A stretch of 64,000 nt of DNA from Bicyclus anynana (GCF_947172395.1 NC_069100.1:9328109-9392108); one strand, 5' to 3'; positions 46,201 to 56,224 are shown, counted from the stretch's first letter. The notes: generated from the sequence alone by a model not told the origin. Numbers and translations are program-made.

Positions 46201-49002
46201 GGTCTCCATATGGCGTGACGTTCGGCGGAGCGAGCGCGGGCGCAGGCGGCATGTACGCACCGCCGCCATATGACCAGCTTCAGCACCATCAGGCTATCCC
46301 AGCGCTTAGCCAGCAACTACCGGTTAGTATTCATATACTACTTGATTTCCAATATAGTTCTCACTATTTTTAAAAATGGAAATTTAATGTTTCTGGTTTT
46401 ACCCATGTGCATCCATCATAGCCGAGATAGGCCAGTAGATATGACCCCCGCCTCTGATTCCGGAGGTTGTGGGCTCGAATCCGGTCCGGGGCATGAACCT
46501 CCAATTTTTCAGTTGTGTGCATTTGAAGAAATTAAATATCATGTGTCTCAAACGGCGAAGGAAAACATTATGAGGAAACCTGCATACCAGAGAATTTTCT
46601 TAATTCTCTGCGTGTGTGAAGTCTACCAATCCGCATTGGGCTAGCGTGGCGGACTATTGGCCTAACCCCTCTCATTCTGAGAGGAGACTCGATAACGATG
46701 ATCATGATCCATCATAGTAGCATCATAGAGCTTTCGCTCTTTACAATACATGAGCTTTACTCTTGGACCATTAACAATTTACTAGTTTGTTTACTTTGTT
46801 ATTAATTAAAACTGAATGTTTTAAATACAATGCATACATGTTTCTGAAACATAAAGGATTCATTTTATGTAGACGTTCATATTTTATAGATACTCATAGA
46901 TTTTATATGAAAAAGTAAAACTACAGAAAGACAGCTAATAACCTTCTTAAATTTGTTTTGAATTGTTGTACTTTTAATTTATTTTTGCTATTTATATGAT
47001 TATTATTTATAATTGACCGTTGATGTTTTCCGTTTGTGGTATTTTTGTGGCTTGTCCTGAAGTACCCACAAAATGTATCGCAGATGTACAGCCCAGCGGC
47101 CGCCATGTACGCGGCGGCGGCCGGCTACCCCGGCTACATCGGCTACCCCGTGCAGTACTACCCGTACTACCAGACCATCCAGCAGCCCTCCATACAGCCT
47201 CTGCGCCCAACCATCATGATACCGGTGAGTTACCACGTGCAAATTTAGTGCTAACCACCTTTCTAGCCTTTTTGTTTCTTTCAGATTAAAAAAAAAAGTG
47301 TTCAAACTGGTCCATCCATCCAATTGTATCACACGCAGTAAACTTAACGCTTTTTGAGTCAAGTAGGCCTACGATGCGGACTTCTTAAATCAAGTAGGCC
47401 TATGATGCGCAACACACATTTATTGAAGAGAAAAATGCACAGTGCGCAGCAGCCAAACCACAAATATCGGTGTCTTTCTTCCTATCGCAAGAAATATATT
47501 TCCGATTTGCTATTGGTCGACAATATGTCACTTTGCCTTCATGACATATGTCGTGGCTGCAAACGGATTTTAGTATTTGTCTAAATGATTGTGCATTACA
47601 TGTGTTACGTCACGCGGTTCCGCAGAACGGCTTCGAAGCTGGCGGTCGGTTCGAGGGGCTCGCGCAGACGCTGCTGCCGCCCGCGCCGCCCGGCGTGCCG
47701 CCGTCCCCCGCGCACCTCGCCGCTCTACAGCCGCACCAAGTGCTGTGAGTACATTTTTATTAGAGACTAGCTGACGCCGCGCGGTTTCACCCGCGTGGTT
47801 CCCGTTCCCGTAGGAATACGGTGATAACATATAGCCTATAGCCTTCCTCGATAAATGGGCTATCTAACACTGAAAGAATTTTTCAAATCGGACCAGTAGT
47901 TCCTGAGATTAGCGCGTTCAATCAAACAAACAAACTCTTCAGCTTTATAATATTAGTATAGATGAAACGGATATCCGGTAACTATCCGGTATCCGACCTA
48001 TTCGGCCGCCACAATATTATCCGGTATAAAAAAACTGGATAAAAGAAACTTATATTTTAGTAATTGTTTGCTTTATTTAGTTAGTCTTAATATCACTTTA
48101 AATCACAATATCGTAAATTAGTGTAATACAAAGCAAAATAAATGAATTACGACTCAGACTGCACTGAGAGCAAATTATGGTGATTAAATAGTTCTCTGTA
48201 TTGGGAGGTAGCAGGCGGTTGCGTTTTTTCATAAATAAGGCCAGCTTCAGAAAAAAGTATTTTGCTATACACACACACTGCTGTAAGGTGCAGAAAGGTA
48301 GATTTTAGATCCTTTACTTACCCGAGCTGCCATACACTACTCCCTGAATAAAGAATCTCCTGAAAACGTGTTTCATAATTCTATTGAAGGTGGCGTTAAA
48401 AGTACGAGAGGTCGCAAGGCAGCGGTGACCATTGACCGGCGGACGGCACTCCAACCTCGTCTATACTGTCACCAAAACATCGTAATGATCGAATTGGGGT
48501 AACACTCATATAACATAACTATCCTATTTAGAGCAACTCTAACTTGTAATTAACAATAAAAAAAAATTAAACGCAATTGCTGCCGCAATATCAAAATATT
48601 ACGTATTTTTAAAACAAATACATAGTGTTCTTAGGCGATCACAACATATTTAATGTTATTTGTAAGACAAGCGTACAGAATTATTGTACTTTATTTAATT
48701 ATTATATATTCTATAATAATTTCACGATTAGTACAATGACTAATTATGATACTTGTGTATGAAATTTATAATTTTTCTTTTTCGCATTTGTAACGTAAAG
48801 TGATTGTGATTTTGTTTAGATTGAAGAAACTATTCCTGATTATTTGTAAATCAGATATAAGTTATAACGTGCAATTCATACGTATATGAAAACTTTGACC
48901 ACAAACTTCTAAACTAATTATTTTCATGAAAATAATGATTAAAATTTACTATTCTTATCTAGTGCGTATCCTGATCACACGCACTATGAACGCTACTGGT
49001 GA
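37262..49002 (+). CDS. DAZAP2: DAZAP2-like protein, whole gene (6 coding exons)
   Basis: Coding exons: 37262-37277, 45563-45655, 46198-46322, 47063-47224, 47626-47744 and 48963-49002. Introns are GT..AG and all phases join, giving about 184 residues; human DAZAP2 has 168. Shared features: a tiny first exon (MADKK; human MNSK), a Pro/Gln-rich N-part, a PPPY motif (APPPYDQLQ) that in this family binds WW domains of ubiquitin ligases, a Tyr/Pro/Gly core (GYIGYPVQYYPYY), the conserved NGFEAGGRF (human GGYDAGARF), PPAPPGVPP (human PPPPPGCPP), AHLAALQ, VL and a final Trp. Family members are small adaptor proteins acting in RNA granules and signalling. Recognition is by motif memory, not a search. 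Confidence 0.8.
37278..45562 (+). other. intron 1 of the DAZAP2-like gene (8.3 kb)
   Basis: AT-rich and strikingly low in SINE, LINE and Helitron copies compared with 1-36 kb. It holds several hairpins (41332-41392, 42063-42087, 42107-42145), an antisense acidic open frame (40566-40739), and a CpG-containing patch at 43370-43440 with CGCCATTTTGTGGCAGCCATG, which may be an internal promoter or enhancer. The 82-codon frame at 43430-43678 starts there but shows no domain. The patch GGAGCCGCAGTGGTGTCTCG at about 39469 follows a TTCTACAG acceptor-like site but has no matching donor. Confidence 0.6.
40566..40739 (-). CDS. antisense open frame with Cys motif and acidic tail
   Basis: An open frame of 57 codons between stops (no ATG) begins CNCIAYFFCYKCVYC, continues NKDLQKALIRDHAPLIINL and ends AEDEDSDDEDSDED plus TAA. 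The CxxCxxC spacing hints at part of a zinc-binding unit and the Asp/Glu/Ser tail looks like a real protein C-terminus. It could be a terminal exon of a - strand gene nested in intron 1, or a relic of a transposon or retrocopy. TATCGATAA words lie on both sides (about 40452 and 40811). No partner exon was identified and I recognise no family. Confidence 0.3.
   Translation of the reverse strand, partial: CNCIAYFFCYKCVYCTSSFTSQLQNKDLQKALIRDHAPLIINLAEDEDSDDEDSDED
45563..45655 (+). CDS. DAZAP2: DAZAP2-like exon 2
   Basis: Acceptor GTTGTTACAG, then TG completing a Val codon, then TPPLGAYPQPQPPQGPFLP, APPHQAAPQYG and one base before the donor GTATAC (phase 1). Very GC-rich (proline codons CCG) compared with the AT-rich introns, a strong sign of coding. 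Confidence 0.75.
46198..46322 (+). CDS. DAZAP2: DAZAP2-like exon 3, PPPY motif
   Basis: Codes GGSPYGVTFGGASAGAGGMY, APPPYDQLQHHQAIPALSQQ, LP, then the donor GTTAGT (phase 0). Two acceptors 6 bp apart, TTTCAG|TTGCAG|GC, both keep the frame; the upstream one adds Val-Ala in place of one Gly. The PPPY corresponds to the family's WW-binding site. Confidence 0.75.
46411..46717 (+). mobile_element. SINE-B in intron 3, with 11-bp target duplication
   Basis: The body runs from about 46422 to 46706, with head CCGAGATAGGCCAGTAGATA and B-box region GGCTCGAATCCGGTCCGGGG; the 3' end (CTCTCATTCTGAGAGGAGAC) is joined to a shortened GATAACGATGATCATG tail. Direct repeats ATCCATCATAG at 46411-46421 and 46707-46717 are the target-site duplication. 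The 124-codon frame here (46270-46644) starts in exon 3 in the wrong frame and is not a gene. Confidence 0.9.
47063..47224 (+). CDS. DAZAP2: DAZAP2-like exon 4, Tyr/Pro/Ala core
   Basis: Codes YPQNVSQMYSPAAAMYAAAA, GYPGYIGYPVQYYPYYQTIQ and QPSIQPLRPTIMIP, then the donor GTGAGT (phase 0). I placed the start at GAAG|TACCC because a pyrimidine-rich tract (TTTTTGTGGCTTGTCCTG) precedes it; a second in-frame acceptor at 47082-47083 (ATCGCAG) would drop the first seven residues. The Gly/Tyr/Pro core matches the hydrophobic middle of DAZAP2 proteins. Confidence 0.75.
47626..47744 (+). CDS. DAZAP2: DAZAP2-like exon 5, conserved C-terminal block
   Basis: Acceptor GCGGTTCCGCAG. Codes NGFEAGGRFEGLAQTLLPPA, PPGVPPSPAHLAALQPHQV and two bases of a Leu codon, then the donor GTGAGT (phase 2). 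This is the most diagnostic exon for the family. If the intron is retained the frame closes at once with TGA (47746-47748), giving a protein 12 residues shorter. Confidence 0.85.
47767..47964 (-). mobile_element. Helitron-like element in intron 5
   Basis: CTAGCTGACGCCGCGCGGTT on the + strand, CCCGTAGGAATACGGTGATA, AATGGGCTATCTAACACTGA, AGCGCGTTCAATCAAACAAA and TTATAATATTAGTATAGATG. Very like 27340-27540. It begins only about 22 bp after the exon 5 donor. Confidence 0.75.
48147..48287 (-). pseudogene. hAT transposase C-terminal relic in intron 5
   Basis: The - strand frame reads LTAVCVYSKILFSEAGLIYE, KTQPPATSQYRELFNHHNLL and SVQSES plus TAA. The SEAG-x-IYEK ... FNHHNLL arrangement is the C-terminal dimerisation region of hAT (BED-finger) transposases. 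Sequence further right on the + strand (about 48290-48500) may be more of the gene in broken frames. The element is degenerate and antisense to the host gene. Sequence at 47970-48030 (CCGGTATCC, CCGGTATAA) may be its terminus. Confidence 0.65.
48963..49002 (+). CDS. DAZAP2: DAZAP2-like exon 6 (last coding exon)
   Basis: Acceptor TACTATTCTTATCTAG, then T completing Leu, then AYPDHTHYERYW and TGA. The choice rests on correct phase, a good pyrimidine tract, a GC content above the flanks and the final Trp shared with DAZAP2 proteins. The residues between VL and the final W differ from vertebrates. If wrong, the protein would end at the retained-intron stop in exon 5. Confidence 0.5.
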
Positions 49003-51711
49003 AAATGTAAGAATTCCGTATGAAATAGCACTGTATGTAACAATATTCATAAAATAATCGTGTAAATCCAGAGCATTCACTAACTCAATGGCTTTAACAC
49101 TACTAAAATAGCTATCGAACTTATTTGACATTTATTCCAGTGAGAAATATAGTTTTTGTCAAATATCAAAAATATTGATTTTTGTAAGTCACTGGGTTTG
49201 CAAATAGCTCTGCAGTTTTTACAGTGTGAAAGTTTTATATCGTATTCTTGTATTTTTATAATACATGTATATATGATTGCATATTCATTTCATACTATTG
49301 AAAACGCCACTATGTAACGCCTTTATTTTGTGACAAATGTTTGTTTGCATTTCTCTTTATAATATACATAGTTTGATTAACTAATATATATATTTATGTT
49401 GCGTGTAAAAAATCAATATTCTGCATTTATTATTGTTTCATTCAAAGTTTATGGTCTTTGAATGTAATGAACAAAAATAATGTAAGTTTCTAGTATGTTT
49501 TCTTCATTATCGTGCCCAGAAACAATGAACTTCTTCAATGAATTTTAATAATGTAATAACAAAAAATCTAAAAAAATATTGTCCATTTTTTATTTAAATG
49601 AAACTTTAAAATTTAAATGAAGTTCTCTAAATAAACTTCAGATTAAGTCTGAGTATATAAAGGGCAAAACTCACTTTATAAAATTATCTCCAAAGATGAC
49701 CCTATTTCAAATATATACCTCGATATGTAGATCATTACAATTGTGAATGTAAAAAGACGATTTAAAATGCGTTCCGTCGGTGAATATCAAACTTAGCCGG
49801 TTTATATTGACTGTGATGTGTTAGATAATGTTCGCCACTTGACCGACTTAATAAAAAATTGGTCGTGTATTTGCTCTCTATTATGAATCGTGCCTTTGTA
49901 TCAAAATTGGCATCAAAATTTCTTGCCCAATGATGAATTTTGAAAATAACCTTTTTTCTCGAATACAATTTGTATGGTTTTGTTTTTATATCCTGTATCA
50001 GTGATAGTGATTGACATTCCATTCAGAAAATATATTTGACTGTACACGAAACACACATGTGTTTAATGAAATCATGTATTTTTTTTTTATTCTATTACAT
50101 ATTTCAAAACGTAATATTAAACTGTCACAAGATATAATAAACATTTTTTTATTCAGTGATTCTAAATAAAAAAACTTCTCATGTGATGACTTCATTCAAT
50201 AATGTAATAATTAATTTTATTTATTAAATGTAAATCATTTAAAGTTTAAAATCACTTCATTAAAATAAGTAAACTCATTTAAAGCAAAAACGAATTCATT
50301 ATAAGTGAAATAAAACAATTTAAAGCAAAAAAACGACTTCATTTAAAGTCAGTAAACTCATTTGTAACAATAATGACTTCATTTATTGTAAAAATGAGGT
50401 CGTTTATACAAGTGGCTAACATTAGGAAGGCCGAGACAAGACACGTCTCAGAATAGTATTATAGCGATTTCGCTCTACGACTAGTATATTATAATAAATA
50501 TAATTTTATGCTGTTTGTGTTATTCAATCACTTGTTGTAGCTCTTATTACACCCCCATAGTAACTTACTTAACATTAAGTGTCAAAAACTGATCTCATGA
50601 TGTATTTCGTAACTGATGGACACTAATGACAGTAACTTTCAGAGAGTGCAATCTAACTCATGATTATTGCCGTCTAGCTTAATATCTCTACTACAATAAT
50701 TATGAATAATTTTTGACGTCTTGAACAGCAGTTATGAGTTTGTTACGATTTATACCGAAAATGTTAAGTATGGTATCTCAAATTATAAATTAAAATTAAG
50801 CATTTAAATGTTCTTTTATAAATATGTATTTTAATAATAATTCATTGAAAAAATACTACATATCAATATCCCTGTCAAATAAAGTCAGTTTATTAATACA
50901 AAAAAAATAGTTTATCGACTGAACTACATAAATTATCGTTGATAATTACAGTTGCTTGTGTAAAAAAATTTTTACAAGCAGAAGTTGTCTGCAAAATTAT
51001 ATAATTCTCATTATAAACTGTCATAAATGAATTGTTCAGAAATATGAAAATGACTTCATTTAAATAAAAAATTACTTCATATATTTGATATAAATGTAAT
51101 TGTATTACTGTAAAATAGTAAACAGTAACTGAATAAAAAGCGCCACTGTGAACTTCACTTACTAATTCATTTATTTTAAAAATGTAATTGTGGTTAATAA
51201 TTACATTTTTAAAATAAATGTAATAAAATTATAAAAAAAAAACCATGAATTAAAATTTTGCTATTACTCTAAACTACTAAAATCAAATGGGATTATTGCT
51301 ATTCCGAGTCACAAAAATCCAAAAATCAATTCACAAACAGCATAAAATTGTCAAAACATTTAGCCGTAATTATATAATTGAGAAAAAAGTTTACTGTGGT
51401 TGTGCGTGACAGTGTGTGTGCGAGCGACACTCGGGGGGGGCTGCTGACGTCACATGTGTTAAGGCAAATCGTATTGCTTTATACACCTATCAGCCTAAGG
51501 GTTCATTTACACGAGTAAAAGTATTGCACGCGATTTGTGCGAGTAAAATATCTTGTGTTACCAGTAAAATACACAATGTATTTGTGATTTGTCCCTCTCA
51601 ATGCACGTTTGAATTTTCTAATAAGATTCGCAATGAATGCGCCCTCTGAAAAGGGTTCAAATTCCAAAAGAACAGTTTCTAGAGTTATGAACTGTCTCTT
51701 TCTAATTAGCT
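49003..51711 (+). other. AT-rich 3' flank, possible long 3' UTR
   Basis: Almost free of SINE, LINE and Helitron copies. It has many AATAAA-like words, so the polyadenylation site cannot be chosen. A cluster of RACTTCATTTA words in both orientations occurs at 49520-49625, 50180-50400 and 51050-51165. Two - strand frames at 49762-50022 and 49998-50195 overlap in different frames and show no known family. A CpG-containing patch at 51400-51460 includes a full CRE site TGACGTCA at 51445-51452. Confidence 0.4.
51169..51219. repeat. perfect 21-bp stem hairpin
   Basis: ATTTATTTTAAAAATGTAAT(T) and its exact reverse complement are separated by nine bases. It lies in the AT-rich 3' flank next to the RACTTCATTTA cluster. 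Confidence 0.85.
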
Positions 51712-51765
51712 AGAGATATTTTCCTTCTTGTAGTTGTAAGAATCTACGAGAAGGAAAATATCTCT
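51712..51765. repeat. 22-bp stem hairpin, microRNA-precursor-like
   Basis: AGAGATATTTTCCTTCT-TGTAG pairs with CTACG-AGAAGGAAAATATCTCT with only one G-U pair and a ten-base loop (TTGTAAGAAT). The flanks do not extend the stem, and real insect microRNA precursors usually have a longer lower stem, so a transposon-derived inverted repeat is as likely. Confidence 0.6.
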
Positions 51766-51796
51766 TCTAATCTCTTCCTTTGTAACTTAACTTTTA

Positions 51797-52004
51797 GCCC
51801 TCATTCGCACGAGATCTTTTTAAAAAAAGCGTTTAAGTACAACAAATGCATTCCCAAGCACACGACAACGTTTTTAAAACACGACGTTTTTTCGAGCTGT
51901 GTTGCTGTTACAATTTTGGGCGTTGGAAATAGACCTTCATTTAACTTCATACTATATTTCAACTTTTTTAACGTCCGTTAAAAAACTCTCGTGCGAATGA
52001 GGGC
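51797..52004. mobile_element. MITE with 18-bp TIRs and TTA target duplication
   Basis: The left TIR GCCCTCATTCGCACGAGA is exactly inverted at the right end (TCTCGTGCGAATGAGGGC). TTA flanks both sides (51794-51796 and 52005-52007), which fits the TWA duplication of PIF/Harbinger-type elements. The inside is AT-rich and non-coding. Confidence 0.8.
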
Positions 52005-52007
52005 TTA

Positions 52008-53433
52008 CTGTATGTTAAGGGGTATACGATTCATTTTAAATTAACATGTGCGGCGTTACGTGATAGGGTAAACAAGCGCTCCCGACCAGTTATTCTGTTT
52101 GATTATATTATATATTGTGTATTTGTAGTGTTAATTCTGAACCCATTCTGCCATTTAGATTTCTTAAATCCATACATTTAATCTACAGATTATATAAATT
52201 ACCCAAACTACATTCGACTAATTAATTTCTGGGTATATTTATTAACGTCTCAGTCTCGTATGGTTCGGAAATTATACAAAACTAGATGCACAGTGGGTTC
52301 CATTATATATTTTCTGTTGAGTAATGGATTTCATTGAATGTATTAACTAGAAGTGAAAGTAATAGGAATAATGCATTATGAACTTGCAAATGAATAAAAA
52401 TTTCAGATTTGACGGAAATATGGAATGTGTTTCTCCAAAAATATGAAACAATTAAATTTAATATCATTTACAATATTTATTGTAATGAGATATAGTCACT
52501 GATGGCGTTAAAGTTTATGTATTATTTACTTCTATTATTGAGCCATGCTTGAATTTTAAATAAATTTTTACACCTGTGGCTAGAATTGGTAAAGTCAAAC
52601 TTGCGTTTTAAGTCTAATTTAGACAGCATTTTGAGTTTTTTGGTTATCATAATGCCTGAGGTTTATATTGAATGTTTTACTTTAAAAAACATTTAGAATG
52701 AAATCTGTTTGTTTTAAAGTATAGCTTGTGGGTGAGACGGAATCTCAACGCGCTAAGCGTTATTATAACTTGTTGTTTTCTCTGGTTATGTGTAGAAACG
52801 ACATTTAAAATCGCGAATGTTAATTTTAGCTAATACTCGGTAAAATATTTCATTCTGTCCAAATATATATATTTTTTTTGGATTAAGTTTGGACAGTATT
52901 TGAAAAAACAGAATTATCTGTTAATATATATTTGGAAAATTACAAAATATTATTTTACATTTGCGTATTTGAATGGCGAACGATAAATGTGTTGGAAGAT
53001 GTGATGTGGTGTGTAAAAATTGCATTTAAAACCGCGAATGTTAAATTTAGCTATTAATCAATTAAACGTGCAATTTATTCTTTTTTTAGACAGAATTTTA
53101 ACTATTTTAATAACAGATTTGACTGTTAGTGGGTATGCATTTAAAAAACATTACATTCTCGTATTTAAATGCCGAGCGATAAATGTGTTGGATTATGTAA
53201 TGAATATTCTGAAAACATTCGTGATTTAACGATTATAATTTACAGACCGAGTGTCACTTCTTTATTTTAAAAATGCATTTTATATGCAACGATATTTTAT
53301 TATAGATATGTTACGTCCCTACAAAATCACCGTGTATCCAAATTTAACTACTTCACTGAGCGCACACATGCACAGTTTTGTGTCTACTTACAACAATATA
53401 TGTTTACGTATATATACATATTGTTGTAAATAC
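52008..53433. other. AT-rich, no gene seen
   Basis: Nothing convincing. Repeated GCATTTAAAACCGCGAATGTTAA-like segments at about 52800-52825 and 53022-53045, each preceded by CGATAAATGTGTTGGA-like words nearby, show a local ~200 bp duplication. The frames at 53020-53229 and 53251-53466 lie in it. Confidence 0.35.
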
Positions 53434-53483
53434 ACTACAACAATATGTTTACGTATATATACGTAAACATATATTGTTGTAGT
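53434..53483. repeat. hairpin in TATATGTTTACG repeat
   Basis: ACTACAACAATATGTTTACG pairs with CGTAAACATATATTGTTGTAGT around TATATATA with one bulged pair. A second, shorter version of the same words (ACAATATATGTTTACGTATA ... TATTGTTGT) lies just before it at 53391-53427. Confidence 0.7.
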
Positions 53484-53792
53484 TTTTGCACTTCTAAACA
53501 CAACTCGATATTGTAGATTTGGTATCACTTGTTTAAATAACTTTCGTTGTTTAATAAGCGACTAAATAAAATTAAGGCAATTATGTACATTTGTCCGCCT
53601 CAGTTGATGATGCAAGTGCCCTATCTCTAGTATAAAATATCGTTGTTTTATATGTCACGAAAATGTTATGAAAATTTATGACAAGGCCAAATCAATTGTG
53701 TACAAATTGTGACCACTTTGGTCTTGTTCATTTTAGCATTAACAAGGAGCCGTATCACGAATGAAATTAGAATATTCATTAACATGTTCCAT

Positions 53793-53877
53793 ATATACTC
53801 AGGGGCACAATTATCCGCCCACTTTAATACACTCGTGTCTTATTAACAAGGGCGGATAATTGTGCCTCTGAGTATAT
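53793..53877. mobile_element. small inverted-repeat element, 85 bp
   Basis: ATATACTCAGGGGCACAATT and ATCCGCCC pair with GGGCGGATAATTGTGCCTCT and GAGTATAT: a 28-bp stem with one mismatch and a 29-bp loop. It is probably a snap-back MITE. Confidence 0.75.
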
Positions 53878-55914
53878 TGTTAAGAGATGGAAATGTTTTT
53901 TTTTTTTATAAAATGAGCTGATTATAAGTGTAAACGTCTCAATGATGAGATTGCAATTTGATTGTATTTTTGTTAGTGTTTTCAACCCTATTGCATATTT
54001 TAAATAAATGTTTACAACACTGAATCTCTATAAAATATTTGTATTTTGTGACGAAAGTTTTGACTCAACACTAGATCTGTCTACTAACCACTACTGAATA
54101 AAACTATTCAAAATCCATGCATATAGGGTTGAAAAACGCACATCTGTAGAGAAAAAAAAATACCAAGAAACATGTATTTGCTACAAAGGGACAGGCTATA
54201 AAAATGTCATATAGTCTGACTATTTCCCGCATTATTGTCTTAACATAATGGGTGACTGTTATTATTTTTTTATTCTACATTCTTATACATGGTGTTTCTG
54301 TTATGACTTCATTAGGCAGATAAAGCACGTTTTACACAGACAGGGAGCGTCTGCGGCTTTTAAAAATGCAATAAGGTTGATCGATGTCTGTACAATGAAT
54401 AGTTTATTAAAACAGTCTAATGGTTATATTAATTTGAAAGTTTAATCAATAAACATATATCTGAACAACATACTTTTATTTTATTAAAAAATATCGAACC
54501 CTGGCTATTAAAATAAATATATCAAAGCACATTCAAAATAATTGAATAGTTGGTGTTGAAATATAACAGAAATGGTTGTCAACCAAAATTAATATGTTGT
54601 ATAAAGTAATTTTCATAATGATATAAGTTATATTGTGTGGGATAAAATATCCTGCAATACAATATCGTCTGAATGAATTTCCTGCCGCCATATTGGCAAT
54701 CTGCAGCTGTTCAAACCGCACGACGCGCCCTGTGTTGTCTGAAACGCACTTATTTTATACCAGATACACTGTGTATAATATTTTTGATTATTATTATTAT
54801 ATTATATAAGTATATAATATTGTTTTGTTAAAGAAATCATGTTTACTTTTGAATAATAAAAAAATAAACGTTGACTCTTGAGTTTGGGTTACATTGAAAA
54901 ACAAATGATGTTATTTTTTTAAACGGTAGCTTCTCTAATCAAACTGTAATCCTATTAGAACTTAGATACAGGAATTGTGATTCTAATAAATAGTAATTTC
55001 ATGGCCCTAGGTCTCGCATACATTTTAACAACCCTCAAAATGTCTTGATTTTAGATTACCTATGGCTTAAGCATACATTTAACTACCCTCAAAATGATGG
55101 ATTTTGGTTGACCTTTCGCTTAAGCATACCAAGCAAGCGTGGTTAATTCAGGATTATACATTTTCGAAACTGCTTTAGATCTGCTAAACTATACTTCTAT
55201 TAAATCTCTTTCAGTAAATGAAAGTTTTATGTTTTTTTTTATAATATGTTGTAATAAATATGTATATGTAGGTATATGTTCCATAGAAACCAGAGAGGCA
55301 TTGGTTGCATGAGATGGGCCCCTCTCAAAATGTCTTAACATAACCTGCATGACCACTCCACTTCAAATTAAATTGCAGTTTGGTTCATGTAAAAAAAAAA
55401 CGAGTTTTAGGTAAACCGGTTTCGATATCACACGCCTCCCCCTGTATCACACAAATGCGTTTGTACTGTCACTTTACATCAAATTCATTTAATTCAAGTA
55501 TTTTCGAGACTTCATGTTATTATGGTGATAAGTAAACTGGAAAACCTAAAAATCTTAGACGAACCGTTTTCCGAAAATAGAATAGTTATATTAAAAAAAA
55601 ACTGAGGGAATCGGTCAAAACAGGGAAACGTAAAATGTATAATAGACCTGGGTGGAAAGTATGAAATGCATTTTTGTTTTCCGGCTAACCCATGCGGTGT
55701 TAGGGACCATAGAGATGTATATATTTTTTTTATTTTTCACCTCTATGCATCAACTCGTAGTTATTTTTTTTTTGTTTCACGATTACAGCGCCACTTACTT
55801 GATTGTTAAGTTGAAAGTTTAAGTACACATTTAAAAAACAAAGTTCCAACTTCTAAGGGAGCTGCCACACCGGATTGTACAGACTGAAAACCAGCGCTTA
55901 CACGTTTTTTCATA
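53878..55914. other. AT-rich, no gene seen
   Basis: No gene recognised. At 55010-55140 a ~60 bp segment (GCATACATTTAACTACCCTC, AAAATG, GATTTT, CTTAAGCATAC) occurs twice in tandem with divergence. Frames at 54248-54445 (+) and 54533-54721 (-) lack domains. Confidence 0.35.
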
Positions 55915-56224
55915 TACAGGGTGCTCGGGAGTATTTCCCATAACTCTAGGGTTATATACCTTAAGGAAAATTAATTAAAAATGTATACGGAACATATGTT
56001 CTAAAATGAATATTTGTTTTTTAAATCTTAACGTAGCTTTTATATTGTATCCCTTATATTACCTTACTAAACTTATTCATTGATAAATATCATGAAGTAG
56101 CTTACCTACTAAGGTAAGGCGTATGTTACATGGATAGTCAGAATTATTTGAAGTATTTAGAATGAAAACAAAAAGTTTTTTTTTTTTAGTTAAAGTTATG
56201 GGAAATACTCCGTAACACCCTGTA
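55915..56224. mobile_element. MITE with TACAGGGTG termini
   Basis: The left end TACAGGGTGCTCGGGAGTAT, then TTCCCATAACT, is mirrored by the right end AGTTATGGGAAATACTCC, GTAACACCCTGTA: about 30 bp of inverted repeat with a few mismatches. AT/TA bases flank both sides. The 310 bp interior is AT-rich and non-coding. Confidence 0.8.

Noticed and set aside
46270..46644. 124-codon + strand frame
   Set aside because: It starts in exon 3 of the DAZAP2-like gene in another frame and runs through intron and SINE-B.
48389..48510. Alternative last exon of the DAZAP2-like gene
   Set aside because: Possible acceptors near 48410 give either an early stop or an unrelated basic sequence, and this stretch adjoins the hAT relic. 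The exon at 48963 has a better acceptor and a terminal Trp.
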